The translations under genes and the position numbers were made by a program. A stretch of 64,000 nt of DNA, from NCBI RefSeq assembly GCF_000005505.3, contig NC_016131.3, positions 3,038,001 through 3,102,000 of the forward strand. Reading direction: 5' to 3'. Of this stretch, positions 22,661 to 33,600 are shown piece by piece. The stretch comes from Brachypodium distachyon (Eukaryota > Streptophyta > Magnoliopsida > Poales > Poaceae). Within the stretch, counting starts at the first letter, position 1. Each line of letters opens with the position of its first letter. The notes beneath the pieces are model-generated. The model had not been told where the DNA came from, did not search any database, and saw only the letters and a program-made list of their open reading frames with translations.

Positions 22661-24520
22661 ATCACTTCTGGTTCTGGCCTCCTAAAGGAAAAAAGTTATT
22701 GGTTCGCGCGTGTTTGGTCACCTATCAGTTCAACACAAGGGGGAAAATGTGCACAAGGTACTCCTGTGTTCAGGTGGTCCTATACATAGATCCAATATCC
22801 ACATGGATATCATGGATGCGGTCCTATCTGGTACACATCCATGTTCTACTATGTTGGTACAAGCTAGTCTCTGCATCATCGTTCCGGGCACGATGGGAAT
22901 GGAGCCTTTCTTCCGAGTCGCTGCAGCAGCAGCTCTCGCGCGCCGATGCATCTGCATCTGCATGAACGCACCCTGTACACAGTACACGCATAGATGCGCA
23001 CCCACTAATGCAAGTGCGGCGGATCCATCCGTCCCATCTCTCCCCGTGTTCACATTCTCAAGCACGCACGCACGAGGAATCGCGTCTCGGCGGGAAAAAG
23101 AAAGAAAAAAGCCTCGGATCAAGCAGCATCTCACGGGATCATCGCACATAGCTCGCCGTCCCCGTCCAATGATTGCTCGGCCGCCACCACCATCGGGGCG
23201 TCAAATCGGTATCCGTCCACCCAGTCTAGCTATATAGCCGTCGCATCCGATCGGGAGCTAGAGGATAGAACCTCTCGCCGTACATGGCACCGGTCAGTCG
23301 CGCCTAGCTGCGTACCACGAATGAATATCACGGCGGCTTTGGGCGGGTGTCTGTCGCCGCCCCATGGGCTGAGTGGCTCGTCAGTAGGGCCGAGGCATGC
23401 GCGAGGCGAATAGCCGACCGACCAATCACGCGTACGGCCCAAATAGGGGGCCTGCCTGGTTTGTTGTACCCGCACGAACGTTCCGTTGTGACGCTAAACG
23501 CGGCGATCTCGTCAGCCGGCCAGCCGGGGGGCCCACTCGGCCGCTTCACTGCCGTGCCGAGGGTGCGAGCCTGTGACCACTCCGCGTCGTCTGTTTAGGC
23601 ATTTGTTTGACACGGCTGGATTTTATGGGATTTTAGAGATTGAAGTTTCCCTTCTTTTGGGACGCACAGTCAGAACCGCTGTTAACCAAGCTGATGGCCA
23701 AATAAGAGGGTCTTTATAATACCGTACAATTTAGTTCAGAGTCAGAGTTAAGTGGTAAGAATTCCAAAATGTCTACTTTTGTGATGATACGCTTCATTCA
23801 GTTATAAGGGCTTTGCCATTTTTACTCGCGTGTGATTGGTCGATGCAAAGAGCTTCCTCTCATTTTCTTGACAGATTTTATCATGTGCCTATATTACTTT
23901 ACAATTTGATAGAAGAAAACCGTCTTGTATCAGTAACTTGTGGGGTCAAAATCGATCCCGCGATCCGCTGGAGCTGGCGAGGCTCCCATTGAGGCAGCAC
24001 TGGTTTCTGCAGCCGCACTTCGAGATACTGTAGGTCTGTAGCCCTACTTTCCATCTCAACTGTGCAGTCTCCATCCATCCAGAGCAGTTAATCTCGTCAC
24101 CACAAAGCCTCGCCCATCTCTCATTTCAGCCCGGCGGCAGACGACGATCGAGCTGATAAATCCTCAAGTTCAGGACCTGAACCACGCACGGTCCGGCAGT
24201 ACTCCACCTCTCGCCATCCAGATGCCCGCAGCCTTTCCATTCCCAGATGACAGGTGGCAAATACAGAAATACCAACAGTAAATCGAAGCTCTTCACCCGC
24301 AGCGAACAGTAAAACTGAGCAACGACTCAAAACGAAATTTCGAACTGAATACTTAGATGCATGTTGCCCACAGGATACAGATAAACGTTGTGCACGTGTT
24401 CACCAAAGCCTCTTTTAATTGGAGCATACAAGATGCTGCCGTCAACGAGAGATGGCGTTGTCGCACCATAAATGGTTCGAAACAATTTTTTCGGTTTTGC
24501 TTGGGCTGGCGAAGTTGTCT
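22661..24520. other. intergenic, partly GC-rich; no gene supported
   Basis: The part at 22900-23600 is GC-rich and gives long frames on both strands (for example 22710-23234) with no domain and no plausible splice structure. About 24120-24340 has gene-like codon use on the reverse strand but no recognisable protein. I see nothing that can be named. Confidence 0.4.
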
Positions 24521-24625
24521 GGGATTGTGTTTTTCTCAGTCGACGTCTTCTTGACCGTACAATTATCTTTGAGATTGCGTTTTTCTCGGTCGACGTCCTC
24601 TCGACCGTACGATCATTACTTTTGA
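24521..24625. repeat. 50-bp tandem pair with Mutator-like end motif
   Basis: Two adjacent copies (24523-24572 and 24573-24622) of a unit beginning GATTG-GTTTTTCTC followed by GTCGACGT. The core TTTTTCTCAGTCGAC also occurs in the terminal repeats of the element at 61880-63772, so this may be a relic of the same transposon family. No target duplication could be defined here. Confidence 0.5.
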
Positions 24626-25422
24626 CGCATAAGATTGATCCACTGAGAATTTGTGTTTCTCGATCTACTCTCACAAAGGAACACGATGGTTATCGCTGGT
24701 CCTAACAGACCATTCGTTTCTCTCGAATTCAGGCTCGGCGGACACGATTAGCACCGGATACAAATACGAGTGTGGGTAGAACCAGTCATGGATAAACAGG
24801 GAGCTCGACACACATGCACACAAGGCCGCCGCCGCCACCCCATTAATTTTGCTTGCTTTACCACCAAAACGACCTATTATGTGGGTAATCCCGGGAAAAA
24901 CTAAAATGACTTGTTTATGGGACAATGTAAAGATCGATCACCGATGCATGTATTGTATCGAAAGCACAATTAAAGGCGTGAGCGATATGATTCAAAAAAA
25001 AGAACATTTTGAAGCAGGGATATGGATTCCACTTGTTGTACCGTTACTAGGTGACTAGGTCAGCAGATAACATATAGTACATCATGTAATATACGAAAAT
25101 AACCTACCGTGTATAGCTTTTCTCGAGATAAGTACATAAAAAGTAGTAGCATAACATGAACAAAGGGCACATACCTGAGTGATGGGTGCAGACAAGAGAG
25201 GTGAGCTGACATCTATTGGTTGGACAGGTTTTGTATATCACAGGCTAAACTATTTATACACTCCATCTTTACTTTCTACACAAAAAAAATGGTGGTAACG
25301 ATACATTGCTTGTTGATTTTTCATCGATCATCCGGCACAGGATTTTGACAGTGGGTATTCAACTTGTTCTGAGCTAGTCAAAATACTAACTTGCTAGAAT
25401 TCGACAGTGGTGTCAGCCTAAT
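24626..25422. other. intergenic, AT-rich; no gene seen
   Basis: No conserved coding sequence, RNA gene or clear transposon end was found. Open frames are short and unrelated to known proteins. Confidence 0.4.
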
Positions 25423-25797
25423 GGCCTCTTTGGTTCATAGGTTTTCCAAAATGCTACTACACTAGAATAGCAAGAACATCGAATTAGCAGGAATCTAGTT
25501 TCCATGTGCATCATGGCATGCAGTTTCCATGAGGAGCCGGAAATAGAGGAACAAACATGTTTGATTACTGCATATAAAAAATGCATGAATTTTGAAAATA
25601 ATTTATACATATGCCGTAGTTGTCAGAAAACAAATACGATTTTCCAACAGGTTGAAATGAGTGAAATTTTACTTTGGATTAGCTTGCACCTGAACCATAA
25701 AAAACACCTACAAAATTGAGCAAATCAAAGTAATCCCCTCAGAAAAAATTCACGAGTATTTTGAACTTACAAAGGTTCTTTGAACCGAAAGGGCATT
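25423..25797. mobile_element. possible TIR-type MITE
   Basis: The left end GGCCTCTTTGGTTCATAGG and the reverse complement of the right end (GCCCTTTCGGTTCAAAGAAC) form an imperfect inverted repeat bounding about 375 AT-rich bases. The 'CTTTGGTTCA' end is common among grass MITEs. The target duplication is unclear (AAT on the left, ATT on the right), so the superfamily is left open. Confidence 0.4.
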
Positions 25798-25878
25798 GTC
25801 TTGGTATAGCCACGTTAGCTTTGTTCCTCCTTTCTTGACTCAAATATCTGAATTACATTGGAGTAGGGAAAATGACCA

Positions 25879-26093
25879 CTCCCTCCGTCCCAATATACGA
25901 GGCACGCACGTGTCCTAATATCGTCAATTTAACTATCAAAATATAAATTATATGACGTAAAAAATATATCATTAGAAAGTTCATTTGATTACGAATCTAA
26001 TGATATATTTTTATTGTAATATAATTTATATTTTGCTAGTTAAATTTCAAATCTTGGGATGCGTGCGTGCCTGATATATTGGGACGGAGGGAG
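25879..26093. mobile_element. Stowaway MITE
   Basis: It begins CTCCCTCCGTCCCAATATA and ends TATATTGGGACGGAGGGAG, a near-perfect inverted repeat of the Stowaway (Tc1/mariner) type. TA follows the right end; the left flank is CA, probably a mutated TA. The interior is AT-rich and itself partly self-complementary around AATGATATATTTTT. It lies about 0.8 kb upstream of IPT. Confidence 0.92.
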
Positions 26094-26280
26094 TACATTC
26101 TAGTATCCAGACTAGGGACAATTGTACCAAAAATACAGAAATGTCTCTAAAGAAAAGAGAAATCAAAACCAAATTCGTGGAAGAAATTTCTCCAGCGGAC
26201 CAACACGAGGTCTGTTTGGATGATGACCAAAACCAACAATGCAAAATATTGTCATGACAAAAAAAAACTCTACATGGTAT

Positions 26281-26354
26281 AAGAGCAAAATGAGGTACAT
26301 TGTGGAACAAATAAGAAAAATCTATATGAGTTGTATTGTGGAATGGAGAGAGTA
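26281..26354 (-). mobile_element. Stowaway MITE fragment, same family as 60526-60732
   Basis: The 74 bases ending GTGGAATGGAGAGAGTA match, in reverse orientation, the first 70 or so bases of the MITE at 60526-60732 (shared core AATAAGAAAAATCTATATGA). The other end is missing, so this is a truncated copy. Confidence 0.7.
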
Positions 26355-26904
26355 GGCAATATTTTGACATGCCTAGTACTCCCTAACCAACACTCGTTCA
26401 TTCTTGGTTACCCAGAAAAAAAATCGCGCAAAAAAAACCCCATAATCAAAAGATTGATTAGCCAAATTTTCACACAACTGACTTAGACAGTTACACTCGA
26501 ATCAAACACATCCCAGATGCACCACCGCCGGAAGACCCCGAGTGTTACCACGATCAAGCCCGCCCTGTTTGGTCTTTGTCGTGATTCGCCGCATTCACCA
26601 CGCCACGCCCACTAGTCGCCGCATCCAAACTCAAACTAATCCAGCCACACCCCCCCATTTCCATTAACCCCCTCCCAAACCCATCGCATTTGCATCGCTG
26701 AGCTTAGCAAGGAGCAGACTCAGCTCCCTTAAGCACCCGATAAATACCGCCTCCTCCCCTGCTTCCTCCCTACACAGACCGGGAAGGCAAAGCACAACAC
26801 AAGCCAAGCCAAGCCGCATTCCAAAGAACTCCAAGATCAAACACAAAACACACCACCCTTTAGCTCGCGAAATCAAAATCGAAGCTACCACCTAGCATTA
26901 CACC
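26355..26904. promoter_or_regulatory. IPT: IPT upstream region with candidate TATA box
   Basis: This spacer precedes the intronless IPT gene. A TATA-like GATAAATACC (26739-26748) is followed by a C/T-rich then A-rich stretch, which would fit a leader of roughly 130 bases. No cytokinin-response or nitrate-response element could be claimed with confidence. Confidence 0.4.
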
Positions 26905-27993
26905 ATGCCGCTGCTGTCCATGGCGCCGCCGCTGGCCCCGTCCTTCCCCCGCCTCCCCCTGGCGCCTCTGCCTCTGCCGCCGGCCATGATCTCTCTCCCC
27001 GACCGCGCGCCCCCGCCCCCGCCGCAGCAGCTCGTGGTCCGGCAATCGGGCGGCAAGCAGAAGGCCGTGGTGGTCCTTGGCGCGACGGGCACCGGCAAGT
27101 CCCGGCTGGCCATCGACCTCGCGCTGCGGTTCGGGGGCGAGGTGATCAACGCCGACAAGATGCAGCTCTACGCCGGCCTGGACGTGGCCACAAACAAGGT
27201 GACCCCCCGGGAGTGCTCCGGCGTGCCGCACCACCTGCTGGGCGTCGTGGGCTGCCCCGACGACGACTTCTCGGCCCACGACTTCCGCCGCGAGGCCGGC
27301 CGGGCCGCGGCCTCCGTCGCGGCCCGCGGGCGCGTCCCCGTCCTTGCCGGGGGTTCCAACTCGTACGTGGAGGAGCTTGTTGACGGGGAAGGGGCCGCGT
27401 TCCGGGAAAGGTTCGAGCTCTGCTTCCTTTGGGTGGACGTCCAGCTGCCCGTGCTCAAGGGGTTCGTGTCCCGCCGCGTGGACGACATGGTCCGCCGCGG
27501 GCTTGTCCGCGAGGTGGCCGCGGCGGTCGACCCGGAGCGCGTCGATTACTCCAGAGGGCTGTGGCGCGCCATCGGGGTGCCCGAGCTCGACGCGTACCTG
27601 CGCCAACTCCGAGCCGGCGCCGGAGAAGACGAGGGGTTGCTGGAGGCGGCGGTGGAGGAGATCAAGGGGAACACGTGCGCGCTGGCGGCGCGGCAGCGGG
27701 GGAAGATCCAGAGGCTGGCGAGGATGTGGCGCGGGGTGAGGCGGGTGGACGCCACGGAGGTGTTCGTCCAGCAGCAGAGGAGCGGGGGACGCCGCGGCGC
27801 CGACGAGGCCTGGCAGAGGCTCGTTGCCGGCCCCTGCTTCGACGCCGTCAGGGCGTTTTTGATGGAGGAACAGGAATGCAGCTTCATCCCCGGCGCCAGC
27901 GCCGGCGCGAAGGTTCCCGTCTTCGCCTCCGGGAATGCCTCCTCCTCCGTCTTCGCCGCCAGCCCCGCCGCCGTGGCCACCGCCGTCGTCTAA
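26905..27993 (+). CDS. IPT: adenylate isopentenyltransferase (cytokinin biosynthesis)
   Basis: A single uninterrupted frame of 362 residues. It has the ATP-binding P-loop GATGTGKS at residues 59-66, then INADKMQLYAGLDVATNK (about 81-98), the conserved DMAPP/adenine site motif of plant IPTs, and later GGSNSY and FLWVDV. Plant adenylate IPTs join dimethylallyl diphosphate to ATP/ADP to make isopentenyladenine nucleotides, the first step of cytokinin synthesis. The length, lack of introns and absence of the C-terminal zinc finger separate it from tRNA-type IPTs. The first 45 or so residues are rich in Pro, Leu, Ser and lack acids until D33, which would suit a plastid transit peptide. An internal ATG (M28) is an alternative start. 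The gene is very GC-rich, which produces a long antisense frame that is not a gene. It stands alone: more than 4.5 kb from any other gene on either side. Confidence 0.94.
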   Translation: MPLLSMAPPLAPSFPRLPLAPLPLPPAMISLPDRAPPPPPQQLVVRQSGGKQKAVVVLGATGTGKSRLAIDLALRFGGEVINADKMQLYAGLDVATNKVTPRECSGVPHHLLGVVGCPDDDFSAHDFRREAGRAAASVAARGRVPVLAGGSNSYVEELVDGEGAAFRERFELCFLWVDVQLPVLKGFVSRRVDDMVRRGLVREVAAAVDPERVDYSRGLWRAIGVPELDAYLRQLRAGAGEDEGLLEAAVEEIKGNTCALAARQRGKIQRLARMWRGVRRVDATEVFVQQQRSGGRRGADEAWQRLVAGPCFDAVRAFLMEEQECSFIPGASAGAKVPVFASGNASSSVFAASPAAVATAVV

Positions 27994-30480
27994 CGTTCCT
28001 TCCTGCATACGTACATACACACACAGCCTGCTGCCACGAACGTACGCGCTGTCACGGGCCAGCCGCCATTGATGGCCAGCTCTGAGCTCGATCACGACCC
28101 GATCGAGCTCTGCATTCAGCGAGGGAGTAGTAACTAAGTAAAATGACACCCCGTGGCCACGGTCAATCCATCGATTACCCGTGGAGACGAAGCAGACAGA
28201 GTAGTTTAGCTTGTTCATATACGAGCTGATCGACATACTCTGCTCCGCGCCGGGTGAAAAAAGAGAGCCTTTTTTTGTATTTTGAGATGAGGTGATCGAG
28301 ATGGAGCCTGTAACTTGCGAGTTTTGGGTTTTTTGCCACGTCAATTAACTTAACCTTGGGATGATCGACTGTAGCAGGCTCTTGCTGTAATATACTATAG
28401 AGAAATGGTGAAAATTTTCTTCTTACTCGATCGTCTCTGTCTTAATCTGGGCTTAATTCCCCGGCCGGTCTCCACTGAGCAGAGCTGTGCTGTCAAGAAT
28501 CTCACTGGCTGCGCACTACTTGCAACAGTTCTTAACTGAAAACTTTCCTTGACCAATCACACTCAACAGTTGGACGCCTACGCCGCAAAACTTGCCAATT
28601 TTTTCTCTGCATCTGGACCGTCATCCGACTATCCTAACCTTCACATCTCGCTGTTTTCAGTCAAAGTTTCCAGTAAGTTTCACTAAAATTGTTGCTGTTG
28701 TTTGTTTCAAGCAACTACATGGAAATTTTTAGGTGCCTGAGAGTTACATAAAAATAATTAGTCAACTGAAAATTAGGAAACTATAATGGGAAACGAAGAA
28801 AACAGCCGGAATGAACTTATAAGTCACATCATATCCAGAAATTAAAGTTACCAAAGGAATCGTTTGCAAAAAGAAAGAAAGCGAGAGGAGATTTCTGGAG
28901 CAGCAATGGGCGTGTGTAGTGGCAGCTCCTTTGATTCGGAAGCCAGTGGCTCAGTGCTAGCTGTGGGGGTTGATTGGGGGGGTTGACAAACATTGATCCA
29001 ATTAAACTATATCGATCATTTTTATAGGATTAGGAGTTGACATCTGCATGGCTGTCATTTTCCAACTCTGCTTCTTCCTGGTGATGGAAGCCTTCTCATA
29101 CATGATTGAGATTAGTTGGGAGAGAGTGCTTGCATTGCATGTCAAGGTCAAAGCAATCAGGTCAGGGTGGTGTTCTTACTGTTAATAAAAGTCAACTCCG
29201 GTCTTGCATGCATGCATGCATACAGGCTTACGGATAAGAATATATTAGTACTATTTTCTTCTTCCATAGCGTTGTCAAAGTCAAACCCTCCGTGTACTGC
29301 TAACGGTAGTAGTTCAGCGCCTTTTCATAAGGTCAGCGTACGTACTCCTAACAGTAGTTAAACAAATGAGCATATATCAAGTACCCATGATCAACTGGTT
29401 GGACACAAATGATAAATGACCAAGTCCCTATTTTGCAAAATTTAATAATTAGACAAAGAATCTTTTGGTGAACACTAGCCATGAGCGCATGACTAAAACT
29501 GCCTGGACACAGCTGATAATTGGGAATGTTCACTAGTGATAATATACTGTACAATATGCTTTAAAGTTAGTTTCCTGGTTTCCAAATCATATAAGCCTGT
29601 GTTATTGAGAAAGTCAAGCTCCTTTCTGTGATTAAGAAAGTCAAACTGTTGTGCAGGATACAGGGTCAAACCATATAGCATGGCGTACAAAAGGAAAATG
29701 AGGAATGTTAGATGGATGGAATCCCCAAGTAGCAAGTTGGCCATTAGCAATGAGAATGTTATAACTTTTAAAAGTAATGTCAACATTACAACCTGCAAAA
29801 TTTTCTTTTTGGGCAATGGTTCTAGCTATTTCATAGTGCACCACTGAATTATAGTGAACTAAAAAAAGTTGCATGTAGTGATATAAGCCATCAAACCTCT
29901 ACTGATTGGGCCCAGTACTTTTACACTATATACTTAAGAAATATTTGAATATAAGAGCAGTTATTAGGTAGTGCTACTGTATATAAGATTAGACTAATTA
30001 GCACCCAGATCAATCAAAGCCAGTCCATGGTATTATCATTTGCTAGAGAACTTTCTGTGTATCACAACCACTTGGGTGGTGTTTTTTTTTTCTCTTCAAT
30101 TTTCTTTTGCTTTATATGCTGATAAGCTAGTGATGATGATATTTGCGATGACTTGGTGAGAAACGGTTTCCATGAATTGCATATTTCGTTTTCATGCCAC
30201 AGTGATCCAATCATTAGTGCTTCCGATCCACTTCTTATCCATTTATATTATATGAGTTTTTTGTTTGAGTCATTTGCCCAAAAGCATTTTGTTATATGCA
30301 TAATGCATGCAAGAAAAAACAGCTGACGTCAGTAGTTGCAAAGGACAAAAAATAGTAAGCACCCTTAACAACAAAGCTAAGGTATAATTAAACTAGCCAT
30401 CTTGCATATATGTTTTTACTTTATATTGTCTGTTGTTGTTGTAATCATGGTACTTGATGTGGTTTCTAAAATTACTTTTC
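27994..30480. other. IPT 3' flank and AT-rich spacer
   Basis: Holds the IPT 3' UTR and then AT-rich sequence. A short alternating GCATGCATGCATGCAT tract lies near 29203. No gene or complete transposon was recognised. Confidence 0.4.
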
Positions 30481-30670
30481 AATGGTTAACCATGGGTGCT
30501 ACATTTTCTTCTAAACTACAGACACGCCCCTGCAGAAAATCCAAAATAAACCTACGGACAAAATAACCATGGCTGCTATGGTTGTTCTAAACTACAAATT
30601 GCACCTGATTTTTCTTCCCTAGAAGAACCTTCTGGACAAATTAACCATGGCTGCTATGGTTAAGCTAGAT
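30481..30670. repeat. short tandem repeat, about 78-bp period
   Basis: AACCATGG(G/C)TGCTA recurs at about 30488, 30564 and 30643, with TTCTAAACTACA following in the first two copies. Copies are diverged. No coding role. Confidence 0.5.
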
Positions 30671-33600
30671 GTAAGAGTTACTTAGCTGAGAAGGACACAT
30701 GTGTGTAGTGTTGATTTTCATATACTCTACACATTTGAGGACCACACAAATGGAAAGCAATTGCAAGTATTGTTTTTAGATCAACGGGGAGTAATTGCAA
30801 GTATATGACACAAGGACATGAAATACACAAAGTACAAAGCCATGGTTTTCCATTCTAAGCTATTTAATTAACTTGGATGCCCTCCACTTCTTGCAATGGT
30901 CCCTAATATTGGCAAAAGCAGCGGTCAAAGGAATTCCCTGCATGGTCCTTTTTGTTTTCTATTTGAAGGTGACACTAGCATTTGTCTCATCCTTTTGGTC
31001 TTCTTTATGCACATGTAATAGACTCGCTAATAAGGCCAATGTCGATCACTAATCAGGCTGTGTTTTATATCATGATCTATTGATTAAGATAATATGGTTC
31101 AAAGGCTTGAAAGACCTCTAGGATTAATTAAGTGCTATTTTTTAGGGTAGTTAGTACAAGCATGCACTTGGAAAACAATCATATCTAACTTCAAGTTGGT
31201 ATCTTGTTTACAAAATGATATGCATCATTGTGTTTGTACTTGCCCCAGAGTGCCTACCAGGAAAGTTGGCCATCACAAGGGGCACATTAGTAGTAGGGCA
31301 GCCCCACGCATATGCACCACTAAACCTGCTTCTTTTCTTTAATTAGAACCATTTGCAAAAAGCAATGTCAAACATTTCTTATCTCTCAATCGAGCTCACT
31401 ACCAAGAAAAGAGCAATACTATATATGCAAATAAACAGTACTATTTCCTATATATAAATCCCATTTAATTGATTTAATTTTGTAGGTAGGTCATATGGCG
31501 GTGCAGATGTGTCCAAATTAGTGATGTTATGCTTCAACCGTCGCATTTGATATCACGCATATACCATTCCTTTGCATTTCATGGCAATTTCGGTGCAGCT
31601 TCACATGCAACGGCAGAAAACAATTGCATGCAAAAGTTCTTTTTCTTTCATTTCGAAAAGAAAAAGTTCTTTTTCTTTGAATGGCATATGGATGCAAGAG
31701 TTCATACTCTTTCTTATGTATGGCAAAGGGAGCCGAATTCAGTGACTAAACCTCTCACAAGTCACAACGCAACTTATCCTTCATCTCATATAGATCTATT
31801 CTAAATCCAACGGTTTCCATCAAAAATATTTTTTGGTATTTATAGAAAATATGAAAAATTCCCAAAAAATAAAGGTCTAACTATGTGTTGTAGGAAATTA
31901 TCTTATTTTGGGTGAATATTTTTAAAACTATAAGCTTACGAAATTTTGACATAATTTGACCAAATTTTGATAGATATTTCAAACTTCCCAGGAAAATCTA
32001 ATTGAACAATCCAGAAAATAGTTAAAGTATAATTGTGTGATCTGAAAAGTTTAATCTCATTTAGATGCTTCTTTTTGAGAAATATAAGCATCTAAAGGGG
32101 TAAGTTATGTTGTGATTGAATCTCCACATCGCAAAGGCACTTGATTTCTCTCTCTCTCTCTCTTGGCCAATCGCTTTGGTAGGTAATGCAATACAAATAA
32201 TATATATATGCTCCATCTATATTATACGAGCTAGACTTACTGTGATAGTTTTTATAGAGTATAAGGTCACACCTCCATGCCCACATGCACGAAGATGAGG
32301 GGCTCCAAGCCTCCAACACACTCTACAGAAATTTTGAACACCACTAGCTTATTAGGTGTGTTTAGATGTTGTTCCACTACATGTAAAATAATGGTGTGTT
32401 TAGAACAGCTTCACGAAAGGCTCCACCAAATACTTGTGTCCTCTCTGTCTTTAAGGATATGCAGTGCTCCTGGCTGATTTTTTCTGAATCTGTTTTAGTG
32501 AAACTAAACTTAATATGTCATATTTCGTGACGGGCTTCAACCGTAAAAATGATCGTTATTTTGGCGATGCATATACGTACGTAACGACAAATAGGCCAAC
32601 AGTCAAAACGATGCGATAAGTGGTGAAACGTCGAACTGATCCTGATCTTTGTAGGTCATTATATGCTACTAACAATAGCCTTTCTTATCGTGCATTATCT
32701 TAAGGGAATTCCGAATTGATCTGGTCGAACACTACAACATGCGAGTGCATGTTGGTGCCTACCTATATACTAGAGCTAGCCAGTTCCATCAGCTATAGGC
32801 TTCCTGATTCGATCCCAAAGCCTACCAAGCTAACTTTTTTCTTCTTCAATAAAACAAAAACACTAAAACGTGTCTCATTTTTGGTCTACTAAATCCTCAT
32901 ATCCAACATTTCGCAAAATGCGTGTAAATTTATCGACTAAGAACGAGCCGAACCGTTCGATCTCGTCGATCCGCCATCTGGAGCTGATAATATATGCTCT
33001 TCGTGGTGGTTGGAGAGATTGGAATGATGTTTCCTTGCAAAGTTCTTTGCACTTGGGATGATCCCATAGGGTACCTGAGGAATACCTTTTTGCCAAAGCC
33101 ATGAAAGGATTACACACTAAAATTCAAGGATTCTTAGTATTCACCACTTGTGGGCTATCTTCAACCTTCCCCTCTCTCTCTCTTTAACTAAACAATCAAA
33201 GAACAAAACAAGAACGAACAATTGGCTACGTTTTGCCTACATTGTACCGAGCGAGTTTCTGGTTCCGCCACTGGTCACTCGAAACTCTAGAAAACCGAAA
33301 GGTACGAAAGCATGAGTGATTCCCTTTCCTTTTTGTAGTTGTGCTCGGAGCATCGGGCAATTTTAATTTCTGGTGTTCTTGAGAAGAGAATTCTGCGGTT
33401 ACCCATCGTTTTCGGACATGCCAATGCAAGCTAAGCTAGCAATTGATGTGATCTTCACACAAGTAGACCAGTAAAAGGCAAAGACACGATGAATTGTGCG
33501 GAACCTATAACGTGGGCGTTGATTAGGGATCATGGAAAGTGATTAGGAACTAGCTTAGCTAGCTAGCGAGCACATTGTTAATTGTTATGGAAATTGGAAT

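Noticed and set aside
22710..23237. 175-codon forward frame in the GC-rich spacer
   Set aside because: No domain, no splice structure, and a comparable reverse frame exists; composition alone explains it.
26860..28344. 494-codon reverse-strand open frame across IPT
   Set aside because: It is antisense to the well-supported IPT gene, composed of low-complexity Gly/Ala/His/Asp-rich text caused by GC-rich codons, and has no domain.
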